Shown: positions 1 to 14,200 of the stretch, in pieces
How positions within the stretch are numbered: the stretch's first letter is position 1
Layout of the letters: each line of letters starts with the position of its first letter
Assembly (NCBI RefSeq): GCF_050947875.1
Contig: NC_134570.1
Coordinates: forward strand, 226,099,265-226,163,264
Direction of reading: 5' to 3'
From: Dermacentor variabilis
Lineage: Eukaryota > Arthropoda > Arachnida > Ixodida > Ixodidae
Length of the DNA: 64,000 nucleotides
The notes under the pieces: generated by a model
What the model was told of the DNA's origin: nothing
What the model saw: only the letters and a program-made list of their open reading frames with translations
Databases searched by the model: none
Made by a program: the position numbers and the translations under genes

Positions 1-3000
1 GCATGCCAACATTGATTCTTAGAGTGCACCGCAATATGAGACATGAGTACTGGCGTACCACTGCGTTCTATAATTATTTCTCAACCGCATGTTGAGCTCC
101 GAACCCCCATACTGCTTGAGACCTGCATATTTTTTCCCTTCCACGACTCCCCAGCGAATAACACTGAAAGGGCAACTGCGGAAGAACGGCATGCCAACAT
201 TGATTCTTACATTGCACCGCAATACGAGACATGAGTACTGGTGTACCACAGCGTTTTATAATTTTTTCTCAACCGCATGTTTATCTCCGACCCCCATGCT
301 GCTTGAGATCCGCATATTTTTTTCCTTCCACGTCTCGCCGCCTAATAACACTGAAAGGTCAACTGGGGAACAACTGCTAGCCGGCATTGTTTCTTACAGT
401 GCACCACAATATAAGACATGAGTACTGGTGTACCACTGCGTTTTATAATCTTTTCTCACCCGCAATTTCAGATGCGAGCCCCTGCTGCTTGAGATCCGGG
501 TATTTTTTTCCTTCCACGGCTCGCCGGTGTATAACTCTGAAAGGGCAACTGCGGAAGAACTGCGTGCCAACATTGACTCCTATAGTGCACGGCAATATGA
601 GACATCAACACTGGTGTACCACTGCGTTTCATAGTTTTTTCTCTACCGCATGTTCAGATCCGACCCCCATGCTGCTTGAGATCCGCATATTTTTCCCTTC
701 TACGACTCGCCGTCGAATAACACTGAAAGGGCAACTGCGGAACAACTGCGTGCCGACATTGATCTTACACTGCACCGCAATATGACACATGAGTACTAGT
801 GTACCACGGCATTTTAAAATTTTTTCTCAAGCGCATGTTCAGATCAAACCCCCATGCTGCTTGAGATCCGCATATGATTGCCTTCCACGACTCGCCAGCG
901 AATAACACTGAAAGGGCAACAGCGGAAGAACTGCTAGCAAACATTGATTCTTACAGTACAGCGCAATAGGAGACATGAGTACTGGTGTACCACTGCGTTT
1001 TATATTTTTTTCTCAACCGCATCTTGAGATCCGACCCCATGCTCCTTCAGATCCGCATTTTCTTTCCCTCCACGACTCGCCGGCGTATAAAACTGAAAGG
1101 GCAAGTGCGGAAGTACTGCGTGCCAACATTGATTCTTACAGTCCACCGCAATATGAGACATCAGTACTGGTGTACCACTGCGTCCTATAATTATTTTTAA
1201 ACCGCATCTCGAGCTCCGACCCCCATCCTGCTTGAGATCTGCATATTTTTTCCTTCCACGACTCACCGGCGAATAACTCTGAAATAGCAACTGCGGAAGA
1301 ACTGCATGCCGACATTGATTCTTAGAGTGCACCGCAATATAAGACATGAGTACTGGTGTACCACTGCGTTCTATAATTGTTTCTCAACCGCATATTGAGC
1401 TCCAACCCCCCATGCTGCTTGAGATCCGCATATTGTTTTTTCCTTCCACGACTGGCTGGCGAATAACACTGAAAGGGCAACTGCGGAAGAACTTCCTGCC
1501 AACATTGATTCTTACAGTGCACCGCAATATGAGACATGAGTACTGGTGTACGACGGGGTTTTATAATTTTTTCTCAACCGCAAGTTCCGATCCGACCCCC
1601 ATGCTGCTTCAGATCCGCATATTTTTTTTCCTTCCACGACTCGTCAGCAAATAACACTGAAAGGGCAACTACTGAAGAACTGCGTGCCAACATTGATCTT
1701 ACAGTGCACCGCAATATGACACATGAGTACTGGTGTACCACGGCGTTTTATAATTTTTTCTCAACCACATGTTCAGATCCGACCCCCATGCTGCTTGAGA
1801 TCTGCAATCTTTTTTTCCTTCCATCACTCGCCGGCGAATAACACTCAAAGAGCAACCGCGGAAGAGCTGCTAGCCAACATTGATTCTTACAGTCCAGCGC
1901 AATATGAGACATGAGTACTGGTGAATCACTGCGTTTTATATTTTTTCTCAACCGCATGTGGAGATCCGAACTCCATGCTCCTTGAGATTCGAATTTTTTT
2001 TCCTTCCACGACTCGCCGGCGTATAACTCTGAAAGGGCAACTGCGGAAGAACTGCGTGCCAACATTGACTCCTATAGTGCACGGCAATATGAGACATCAA
2101 TACTGGTGTACCACTGCGTTTCATAGTTTTTTCTCTACCGCATGTTCAGATCCGACCCCCATGCTGCTTGAGATCCGCATATTTTTCCCTTCTACGACTC
2201 GTCGGCGAATAACACTGAAAGGTCAACTGCGGAACAACTGCTAGCCGGCATTGTTTCTTACAGTGCACCACAATATAAGACATGAGTACTGGTGTACCAC
2301 TGCGTTTTATAATCTTTTCTCACCCGCAATTGCAGATGCGAGCCCCTGCTGCTTGAGATCCGGGTATTTTTTTCCTTCCACGACTCGCCAGTGTATAACT
2401 CTGAAAGGGCAACTGCGGAAGAACTGCGTGCCAACATTGACTCCTATAGTGCACGGCAATATGAGACATCAATACTGGTGTACCACTGCGTTTCATAGTT
2501 TTTTCTCTACCGCATGTTCAGATCCGAGCCCCATGCTGCTTGAGATCCGCATATTTTTTCCTTCCACGACTCGCCGGCGAATAACACTGAAAGAGCAACT
2601 GCGGAAGAACTGCATGCCAACATTGATTCTTAGAGTGCACCGCAATATGAGACATGAGTACTGGCGTACCACTGCGTTCTATAATTATTTCTCAACCGCA
2701 TGTTGAGCTCCGACCCCCCATGCTGCTTGAGACCTGCATATTTTTTCCCTTCCACGACTCCCCAGCGAATAACACTGAAAGGGCAACTGCGGAAGAACTG
2801 CATGCCAACATTGATTCTTACATTGCACCGCAATACGAGACATGAGTACTGGTGTACCACAGCGTTTCATAATTTTTTCTCAACCGCATGTTTATCTCCG
2901 ACCGCCATGCTGCTTGAGATCCGCATATTTTTTTCCTTCCACGTCTCGCCGGCTAATAACACTGAAAGGGCAACTGCAGAAGAACTGCTAGCCAGCATTG

Positions 3001-4890
3001 TTGCTTACAGTGCACCGCAATATGAGACGTGAGTACTGCTGTACCACGGCGTTTTATATTTTTTTTCACAAGCGCATGTTGAGATCCGACCCCCATGCTG
3101 CTTGAGATCCGCATATTTTTTCCTTCCACGACTCGACGGCGAATAACACTGAAAGGGCAACAGCGGAAAAACTCCTAGCCAACATTGATTCTTACAGTGC
3201 AGCGCAATATGAGACATGAGTACTGGTGCTCCACTGCGTTTTACATTTTTTCTAAACCGCATGTTCAGATCCGACCCCCATGCTGCTTGAGATCCGCATA
3301 TTTTTCCCTTCTACGACTCGCCATCGAATAACACTGAAAGGGCAACTGCGGAACAACTGCGTGCCGACATTGATCTTACACTGCACCGCAATATGACACA
3401 TGAGTACTAGTGTACCACGGCATTTTAAAATTTTTTCTCAAGCGCATGTTCGGATCAAACCCCCATGCTGCTTGAGATCCGCATATGATTGCCTTCCACG
3501 ACTCGCCAGCGAATAACACTGAAAGGGCAACAGCAGAAGAACTGCTAGCAAACATTGATTCGTACAGTGCAGCGCAATATGAGACATGAGTACTGGTGTA
3601 CCACTGCGTTTTATATTTTTTTCTCAACCGCATCTTGAGATCCGACCCACATGCTCCTTGAGGTCCGCATTTTCTTTCCCTCCACGACTCGCCGGCGTAT
3701 AAAACTGAAAGGGCAAGTGCGGAAGAACTGCGTGCCAACATTGATTCTTACAGTCCACCGCAATATGAGACATGAGTACTGGTGTACCACTGCGACCTAT
3801 AATTATTTTTCAACCGCATGTCGAGCTCCGACCCGCATCCTGCTTGAGATCTGCATATTTTTTTCCTTCCACGACTCACCGGCGAATAACTCTGAAAGAG
3901 CAACTGCGGAAGAACTGCATGCCGACATTGATTCTTAGAGTGCACCGCAATATGAGACATGAGTACTGGTGTACCACTGCGTTCTATAATTGTTTCTCAA
4001 CCGCATGTTGAGCTCCAACCCCCCATGCTGCTTGAGATCCGCATATTGTTTTTTCCTTCCACGACTGGCTGGCGAATAACACTGAAAGGGCAACTGCGGA
4101 AGAACTTCCTGCCAACATTGATTCTTACAGTGCACCGCAATACGAGATATGAGTACTGGTGTACGACTGGGTTTTATAATTTTTTCTCAACCGCAAGATC
4201 CGATCCGACCCCCATGCTGCTTCAGATCCGCATATTTTTTTTCCTTCCACGACTCGTCAGCAAATAACACTGAAAGGGCAACTGCTGAAGAACTGCTTGC
4301 CAACATTGATCTTACAGTGCACCGCAATATGACACATGAGTACTGGTGTACCACGGCGTTTTATAATTTTTTCTCAACCACATGTTCAGATCCGACCCCC
4401 ATGCTGCTTGAGATCTGCAATCTTTTTTTCCTTCCATCACTCGCCGGCGAGAAACACTCAAAGAGCAACCGCGGAAGAGCTGCTCGCCAACATTGATTCT
4501 TACAGTCCAGCGCAATATGACACATGAGTACTGGTGTACCACGGCATTTTATAAATTTTTCTCAACCGCATGTTCAGATCCGACCCCCATGCTGCTTGAG
4601 ATCTGCAATTTTTTTTCCTTCCATCACTCGCCGGCGAATAACAGTCAAAGAGCAACCGCGGAAGAGCTGCTAGCCAACATTGATTCTTACAGTCCAGCGC
4701 AATATGAGACATGAGTACTGGTGAATCACTGCGTTTTATATTTTTTCTCAACCACATGTGGAGATCCGAACTCCATGCTCCTTGAGATTCGAATTTTTTT
4801 TCCTTCCACGACTCGCCGGCGTATAACTCTGAAAGGGCAACTGCGGAAGAACTGCGTGCCAACATTGACTCCTATAGTGCACGGCAATAT
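1..4890 (+). repeat. Two copies of a ~2.61-kb (14-monomer) higher-order unit
   Basis: Copy 1 (1 to about 2,611) and copy 2 (from about 2,612) align with an offset of 2,611-2,613 bp. Monomer starts 43 and 2,654, 1,346 and 3,959, 1,536 and 4,149, and 1,723 and 4,336 correspond. The two copies differ by a block swap: after the second monomer, copy 1 has two monomers that copy 2 replaces with a different pair (3,029-3,399, with the TTTTTTTTCACAAGCG and GGTGCTCCACTGCG variants). Copy 2 also has one extra monomer near 4,523, so later positions shift to an offset of 2,800 bp. A third, shorter repetition follows with an offset of 1,681 bp (4,721 and 6,402). Block replacement within otherwise near-identical units suggests gene conversion or unequal exchange in register. 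Confidence 0.8.
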
Positions 4891-7800
4891 GAGACATCAA
4901 TACTGGTGTACCACTGCGTTCTATAATTGTTTCTCAACCGCATGTTGAGCTCCAACCCCCCATGCTGCTTGAGATCTGCATATTTTTTTCCTTCCACGAC
5001 TCGCCGTCGAATAACACTGAAAGGGCAACTGCGGAACAACTGCGTGCCGACATTGATCTTACACTGCACCGCAATATGACACATGAGTACTAGTGTACCA
5101 CGGCATTTTAAAATTTTTTCTCAAGCGCATGTTCAGATCAAACCCCCATGCTGCTTGAGATCCGCATATGATTGCCTTCCACGACTCGCCAGCGAATAAC
5201 ACTGAAAGGGCAACAGCGGAAGAACTGCTAGCAAACATTGATTCTTACAGTACAGCGCAATAGGAGACATGAGTACTGGTGTACCACTGCGTTTTATATT
5301 TTTTTCTCAACCGCATCTTGAGATCCGACCCCATGCTCCTTGAGATCCGCATTTTCTTTCCCTCCACGACTCGCCGGCGTATAAAACTGAAAGGGCAAGT
5401 GCGGAAGTACTGCGTGCCAACATTGATTCTTACAGTCCACCGCAATATGAGACATGAGTACTGGTGTACCACTGCGTCCTATAATTATTTTTCAACTGCA
5501 TCTCGAGCTCCGACCCCCATCCTGCTTGAGATCTGCATATTTTTTCCTTCCACGACTCACCGGCGAATAACTCTGAAAGAGCAACTGCGGAAGAACTGCA
5601 TGCCGACATTGATTCTTAGAGTGCACCGCAATATAAGACATGAGTACTGGTGTACCACTGCGTTCTATAATTGTTTCTCAACCGCATGTTGAGCTCCAAC
5701 CCCCCATGCTGCTTGAGATCCGCACATTGTTTTTTCCTTCCACGACTGGCTGGCGAATAACACTGAAAGGGCAACTGCGGAAGAACTTCCTGCCAACATT
5801 GATTCTTACAGTGCACCGCAATATGAGACATGAGTACTGGCGTACGACTGGGTTTTATAATTTTTTCTCAACCGCAAGTTCCGATCCGACCCCCATGCTG
5901 CTTCAGATCCGCATATTTTTTTTCCTTCCACGACTCGTCAGCAAATAACACTGAAAGGGCAACTGCTGAAGAACTGTGTGCCAACATTGATCTTACAGTG
6001 CACCGCAATATGACACATGAGTACTGGTGTACCACGGCGTTTTATAATTTTTTCTCAACCACATGTTCAGATCCGACCCCCATGCTGCTTGAGATCTGCA
6101 ATCTTTTTTTCCTTCCATCACTCGCCGGCGAATAACACTCAAAGAGCAACCGCGGAAGAGCTGCTAGCCAACATTGATTCTTACAGTCCAGCGCAATATG
6201 ACACATGAGTACTGGTGTACCACGGCATTTTATAAATTTTTCTCAACCGCATGTTCAGATCCGACCCCCATGCTGCTTGAGATCTGCAATTTTTTTTCCT
6301 TCCATCACTCGCCGGCGAATAACAGTCAAAGAGCAACCGCGGAAGAGCTGCTAGCCAACATTGATTCTTACAGTCCAGCGCAATATGAGACATGAGTACT
6401 GGTGAATCACTGCGTTTTATATTTTTTCTCAACCGCATGTGGAGATCCGAACTCCATGCTCCTTGAGATTCGAATTTTTTTTCCTTCCACGACTCGCCGG
6501 CGTATAACTCTGAAAGGGCAACTGCGGAAGAACTGCGTGCCAACATTGACTCCTATAGTGCACGGCAATATGAGACATCAATACTGGTGTACCACTGCGT
6601 TTCATAGTTTTTTCTCTACCGCATGTTCAGATCCGACCCCCATGCTGCTTGAGATCCGCATATTTTTCCCTTGTACGACTCGTCGGCGAATAACACTGAA
6701 AGGTCAACTGCGGAACAACTGCTAGCCGGCATTGTTTCTTACAGTGCACCACAATATAAGACATGAGTACTGGTGTACCACTGCATTTTATAATCTTTTC
6801 TCACCCGCAATTTCAGATGCGAGCCCCTGCTGCTTGAGATCCGGGTATTTTTTTCCTTCCACGACTCGCCGGTGAATAACTCTGAAAGGGCAACTGCGGA
6901 AGAACTGCGTGCCAACATTGACTCCTATAGTGCACGGCAATATGAGACATCAATACTGGTGTACCACGGCGTTTCATAGTTTTTTCTCTACCGCATGTTC
7001 AGATCCGACCCCCATGCTGCTTGAGATCCGCATATTTTTCCCTTCTACGACTCGCCGTCGAATAACACTGAAAGGGCAACTGCGGAACAACTGCGTGCCG
7101 ACATTGATCTTACACTGCACCTCAATATGACACATGAGTACTAGTGTACCACGGCATTTTAAAATTTTTTCTCAAGCGCATGTTCAGATCAAACCCCCAT
7201 GCTGCTTGAGATCCGCATATGATGGCCTTCCACGACTCGCCAGCGAATAACACTGAAAGGGCAACAGCGGAAGAACTGCTAGCAAACATTGATTCTTACA
7301 GTACAGCGCAATAGGAGACATGAGTACTGGTGTACCACTGCGTTTTATATTTTTTTCTCAACCGCATCTTGAGATCCGACCCCATGCTCCTTGAGATCCG
7401 CATTTTCTTTCCCTCCACGACTCGCCGGCGTATAAAACTGAAAGGGCAAGTACGGAAGTACTGCGTGCCAACATTGATTCTTACAGTCCACCGCGATATG
7501 AGACATGAGTACTGGTGTACCACTGCGTCCTATAATTATTTTTCAACCGCATGTCGAGCTCCGACCCCCATCCTGCTTGAGATCTGCATATTTTTTCCTT
7601 CCACGACTCACCGGCGAATAACTCTGAAAGAGCAACCGCGGAAGAACTGCATGCCGACATTGATACTTAGAGTGCACCGCAATATGAGACATGAGTACTG
7701 GTGTACCACTGCGTTCTATAATTGTTTCTCAACCGCATCTTGAGGTCCGACCCCCCATGCTGCTTGAGATCTGCATATTTTTTTCCTTCCACGACTCGCC

Positions 7801-8816
7801 GGCGAATAACACTGAAAGCGCAACTGCGGAAGAACTGCGTGCCAACATTGAATCTTACAGTGCACCGCAATATGCGACATGAGTACAGGTGTACCACTGC
7901 GTTTTATAATTTTTTGTCAACCGCAAGTAGAGATACGACCCGCATGGTGCTTGAGATCCGCATATTGTTTTTTTCCTTCCACGACTGGCTGGCGAATAAC
8001 ACTGAAAGGGCAACTGCGGAAGAACTTCCTGCCAACATGGATTCTTACAGTGCACCGTAATATGAGACATGAGTACTGGTGTACCACGTCGTATTATAAT
8101 TTTTTCTCATCCGCATGTTGAGATGCGATGCCCATGCTGCTTGAGATCCGCATATTTTTGTTTTCTTCCACGACTGGCTTGCGAATAACACTGAAAGGGC
8201 AACTGCGGAAGAACTTCCTGCCAACATGGATGCTTACAGTGCACCGCAATATGAGACATGAGTACTGGTGTACCACTGCGTTTTATAATTTTTTCTCAAC
8301 CGCATGTTGAGATCCGACATCATGCTACTTGAGATCCGCAAATTTTTTCCCTTCCACGACTCCCCGGCGAATAACACTGAAAGGGCAACTGCGGAAGAAC
8401 TGCGTGCCAACATTCATTCTTACATTGCACCGCAATATGAGACATGAGTACTGATGTACCACGGCGTTTTATAATTTTTTCTCAACCGCATGTTTAGCTC
8501 CGACCCCCATGCTGCTTGAGATCCACATATTTTTTTTCCTTCCACGACTCGCCGGCGAATAACACTGAAAGGGCAACTGCGCAAGAACTGCCTGCCAACA
8601 TTGATCTTACAGTGCACCGCAATATGACACATGAGTACTGGTGTACCACGGCATTTTATAATTTTTCCTTAACCGCATGTTCTGATGCGACGCCCATGCT
8701 GCTTGAGATCCGCATATTTTTTTCCTTCCACGATTCGACGGCGAATAACACTGAAAGGGCAACAGCGGAAGAACTGCGTGCCAACATTGATCTTACAGTG
8801 CAGCGCAATATGAGAC

Positions 8817-9944
8817 ATGAGTACTGGTGTACCACTGCGTTTTATAATTTTTTCTCAACCGCATATTGAGATCCGACCCCCATGCTCCTTGAGATCCGAT
8901 TTTTTTTCCTTCCACGACTCGGCGCTGTATAAATCTGAAAGGGCAACTGCGGAAGAACTACGTTCCAACATTGACTCTTACAGTGCAGCGCAATATGAGA
9001 CATTAGTACTGGTGTACCACTGTGTTTTAAATTTTTTTCTCAACCGCACGTTGAGATCCGACATCATGCTACTTGAGATCCGCAAATTTTTTCCCTTCCA
9101 CGACTCCCCGGCGAATAACACTGAAAGGGCCACTGCGGAAGAACTGCGTGCCAACATTGATTCTTACATTGCACCGCAATATGAGACATGAGTACTGGTG
9201 TACCACGGCGTTTTATAATTTTTTCTCAACCGCATGTTTAGCTCCGACCCCCATGCTGCTTGAGATCCACATATTTTTTTCCTTCCACGACTCGCCGGCG
9301 AATAACACTGAAAGGGCAACAGCGGAAGAACTGCTAGCTAACATTGATTCTTACAGTGCAGCGCAATATGAGACATGAGTACTGGTGTACCACTGCGTTT
9401 TACGTTTTTTCTAAACCGCATGTTGAGATCCGACCCCCATGCTCCTTGAGATCCGCATTTTTTTCCTTCCACGACTCGGCGCTGTATAAATCTGAAAGGG
9501 CAACTGCGGAAGAACTACGTTCCAACATTGACTCTTACAGTGCAGCGCAATATGAGACATTAGTACTGGTGTACCACTGCGTTTTAAATTTTTTTCTCAA
9601 CCGCACGTTGAGATCCGACATCATGCTACTTGAGATCCGCAAATTTTTTCCCTTCCACGACTCCCCAGGGAATAACACTGAAAGGGCCACTGCGGAAGAA
9701 GTGCGTGCCAACATTGATTCTTACATTGCACCGCAATATGAGACATGAGTACTGGTGTACCACGGCGTTTTATAATTTTTTCTCAACCGCATGTTTAGCT
9801 CCGACCCCCATGCTGCTTGAGATCCACATATTCTTTTCCTTCCACGACTCGCCGGCGAATAACACTGAAAGGGCAACAGCGGAAGAACTGCTAGCTAACA
9901 TTGATTCTTACAGTGCAGCGCAATATGAGACATGAGTACTGGTG
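8817..9944 (+). repeat. Local tandem duplication, 557-bp (3-monomer) period
   Basis: Three consecutive monomers with private variants (CGGCGCTGTATAAATCTG, CACGTTGAGATCCGACATC and GCAAATTTTTTCCC) occur twice. The offset is exactly 557 bp: for example, the block at 9,073 recurs at 9,630. Few substitutions separate the copies, so this duplication is recent relative to divergence between neighbouring monomers. A partial third match begins near 9,935 and then diverges. Confidence 0.8.
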
Positions 9945-11240
9945 TACCACTGCGTTTTACGTTTTTTCTAAACCGCATGTTGAGATCCGACCCCCATGCT
10001 CCTTGAGATCCGCATTTTTTTCCTTCCACGACTCGCCGGCGAATAACACCTAAATGCCAATTGCGGAAGAACTGCGTGCCAACTTTGATTCTTACCGTGC
10101 ACTGCAATATGAGACATGAGTACTGGTGTACCACTGCGTTCTATTATTTTTTCTCAACCGCATGTTCAGATCCGACCCCAATGCTGCTTGAGATCCGCAA
10201 ATTTTTTCCCTTCCACGACTCTTAGGGGAACAACACTGACAGGGCAACTGCGGAAGAACTGCGTGCCAACACTGATTCTTACAGTGCACCGCAATATGAG
10301 ATATGAGTACTGGTGTACGGCTGCGTTTTATAATTTTTTTCTCAACCGCATGTTTAGCTCCGACCCCTATGCTGCTTGAGACCCGCATATTTCTTTCCTT
10401 CCGCGACTCGCCGGCGAATAACACTGAAAGAGCAACCGCGGAAGAGCTGCTAGCCAACATTGATTCTCACAGTGCCGCGCAATATGAGACATGAGTTCTG
10501 GTGTACCACTGCGTTTTATATTTTTTTCTCAGCCGCATCTTGAGATCCGACCCCCATGCTCCTTGAGATCCGCAAATTTTTTCCCTTCCACGACTCGCCG
10601 GCGTACAAAACTGAAAGGGCAAGTGCGGAAGAACTGCGTGCCAACATTGATTCTTACGGTCCACCGCAATATGAGACATGAGTACTGGTGTACCACTGCG
10701 TCCTATAATTATTTTTCAACCGCATGTCGAGCTCCGACCCCCATCCTGCTTGAGATCTGCATATTTTTTCCTTCCACGACTCACCGGCGAATAACTCTGA
10801 AAGAGCAACTGCAGAAGAACTGCACGCCGACATTGATTCTTAGAGTGCACCGCAATATGAGACATGAGTACTGGTGTACCACTGCGTTCTATAATTGTTT
10901 CTCAACCGCATGTTGAGCTCCGACCCCCCATGCTGCTTGAGATCTGCATATTTTTTTCCTTCCACGACTCGCCGGCGAATAACACTCAAAGGGCAACTGC
11001 GGAAGAACTGCGTGCCAACATTGAATCTTACAGTGCACCGCAATATGAGACATGAGTACTGGTGTACCACTGCGTTTTATAACTTTTTGTCAACCGCAAG
11101 TAGAGATCCGACACGCATGGTGCTTGAGATCAGCATATTGTTTTTTCATTCCACGAATCGCAGGTGGATAACACTGAAAGGGCAACTGCGGAAGAACTTC
11201 GTCCCAACATTGATTCTTACAGTGCACCGCAACATGAGAC

Positions 11241-14200
11241 ATTAGTACTGGTGTACCACGGCATTTTATATTTTTTTCTCAACCGCATGTTCTGATCCGA
11301 CCCCCATGCTGCTTGAGATCCGCATATTTTTTTCTTCCACGACTCGACGGCGAATAACACTGAAAGGGCAACAGCGGAAAAACTCCTAGCCAACATTGAT
11401 TCTTACAGTGCAGCGCAATATGAGACATGAGTACTGGTGCTCCACTGCGTTTTACATTTTTTCTAAACCGCATGTTGAGATCCGACCTCCATGCTCCTTG
11501 AGATCCGCATTCTTTTCCTTCAACGACTCGCCGGCGAATAACACTGAAATGCCAATTGCGGAAGAACTGCGTGCCAACTTTGATTCTTACCGTGCACTGT
11601 AATATGAGACAGAAGTACTGGTGTACCACGGTGTCTTATAATTTTTTCTCATCCGCATGTTGAGAGGCGACCCCCATGCTGCTTGAGATCCGCATATTTT
11701 TTTCCTTCCACGACTCCACCGCGAATAACACTGAAAGGTCAACCGCGGAAAAACTACGTGCCAACATTGATTCTTACAGTGCACCGCAATATGAGACATG
11801 AGTACTGGTGTACGACTGGGTTTTATAATTTTTTCTCAACCGCAAGTTCCGATCCGACCCCCATGCTGCTTCAGATCCGCATATTTTTTTTCCTTCCACG
11901 ACTCGTCAGCAAATAATACTGAAAGGGCAACTGCTTAAGAACTGCGTGCCAACATTGATCTTACAGTGCACCGCAATATGACACATGAGTACTGGTGTAC
12001 CACGGCGTTTTATAATTTTTTTCTCAACCACATGTTCAGATCCGACCCCCATGCTGCTTGAGATCTGCAATCTTTTTTTCCTTCCATCACTCGCCGGCGA
12101 ATAACACTCAAAGAGCAACCGCGGAAGAGCTGCTAGCCAACATTGATTCTTACAGTCCAGCGCAATATGAGACATGAGTACTGGTGAATCACTGCGTTTT
12201 ATATTTTTTATCAACCGCATGTGGAGATCCGAACTCCATGCTCCTTGAGATTCGAATTTTTTTTCCTTCCACGACTCGCCGGCGTATAACTCTGAAAGGG
12301 CAACTGCGGAAGAACTGCGTGCCAACATTGACTCCTATAGTGCACGGCAATATGAGACATCAATACTGGTGTACCACTGCGTTTCATAGTTTTTTCTCTA
12401 CCGCATGTTCAGATCCGACCCCCATGCTGCTTGAGATCCGCATATTTTTCCCTTCTACGACTCGCCGTCGAATAACACTGAAAGGGCAACTGCGGAACAA
12501 CTGCGTGCCGACATTGATCTTACACTGCACCGCAATATGACACATGAGTACTAGTGTACCACGGCATTTTAAAATTTTTTCTCAAGCGCATGTTCAGATC
12601 AAACCCCCATGCTGCTTGAGATCCGCATATGATTGCCTTCCACGACTCGCCAGCGAATAACACTGAAAGGGCAACAGCGGAAGAACTGCTAGCAAACATT
12701 GATTCTTACAGTGCAGCGCAATATGAGACATGAGTACTGGTGTACCACTGCGTTTTATATTTTTTTCTCAACCGCATCTTGAGATCCGACCCCCATGCTC
12801 CTTGAGATCCGCATTTTCTTTCCCTCCACGACTCGCCGGCGTATAAAACTGAAAGGGCAAGTGCGGAAGAACTGCGTGCCAACATTGATTCTCATAGTGC
12901 CGCGCAATATGAGACATGAGTTCTGGTGTACCACTGCGTTTTATTTTTTTGTTCTCAACCGCATCTTGAGATCCGACCCCCATGCTCCTTGAGATCCGCA
13001 ATTTTTTTCCCTTCCACGACTCGCCGGCGTATAAAACTGAAAGGGCAAGTGCGGAAGAACTGCGTACCAACATTGATTCTTACAGTCCACCGCAATATGA
13101 GACATGAGTACTGGTGTACCACTGCGTCCTATAATTATTTCGCAACCGCATGTCGAGCTCCGACCCCCATCCTACTTGAGATCTGCATATTTTTTCCTTC
13201 CACGACTCGCCGGCGAATAACTGTGAAAGAGCAAGTGCGGAAGAACTGCTAGCCAACATTGATTCTTACAGTGCAGCGCAATATGAGACATGAGTACTGG
13301 TGTACCACTGTCTTTTACGATTTTTCTAAACCGCATGTTGAGATCCGACCCACATGCTCCTTGAGATCCGCATTTTTTTCTTTCCACGACTCGCCGGCGA
13401 ATAACACTGGAATGCCAATTGCGGAAGAACTGCGTGCCAACTTTGATTCTTACCGTGCACTGCAATATGAGACATGAGTACTGGTGTACCACTGCGTTCT
13501 ATTATTTTTTCTCAACCTCATGTTCAGATCCGACCCCAATGCTGCTTGAGATCCGCATTATTTCGTTCCACCACTCGTAGGCGAACAACACTGACAGGGC
13601 AACTGCGGAAGAACTGCGTGTCAACACTGATTTTTACAGTGCACCACAATATGAGATATGAGTACAGGTGTACGGCTGCGTTTTATAATTTTTTCTCAAC
13701 CGCAAGTTCCGATCCGGCCCCCATCCTGCTTGAGATCTGCATATTTTTTTCCTTCCACGACTCGCCGGCGAATAACCCTGAAAGAGCTACTGCGGAAGAA
13801 CTGCATGCCAACATTGATTCTTACAGTGCAGCGCAATATGACACATGAGTTCTGGTGTACCACTGCGTTTTATATTTTTTCTCAACCGCATCTTGAGATC
13901 CGATCCCCATGCTCCTTGAGATCCGCATTTTCTTTCCCTCCACGACTCGCCGGCGTATAAAACTGAAAGGGCAAGTGCGGAAGAACTGCGTGCCAACATT
14001 GATTCTTACAGTCCACCGCAATATGAGACATGAGTACTGGTGTACCACTGCGTCCTATAATTATTTTTCAACCGCATGTCGAGCTCCGACCCCCATGCTG
14101 CTTGAGATCTGCATATTTTTTTCCTTCCACGACTCGCCGGCGAATAACACTGAAAGGGCAACTGCGGAAGAACTGCGTGCCAACATTGAATCTTACAGTG

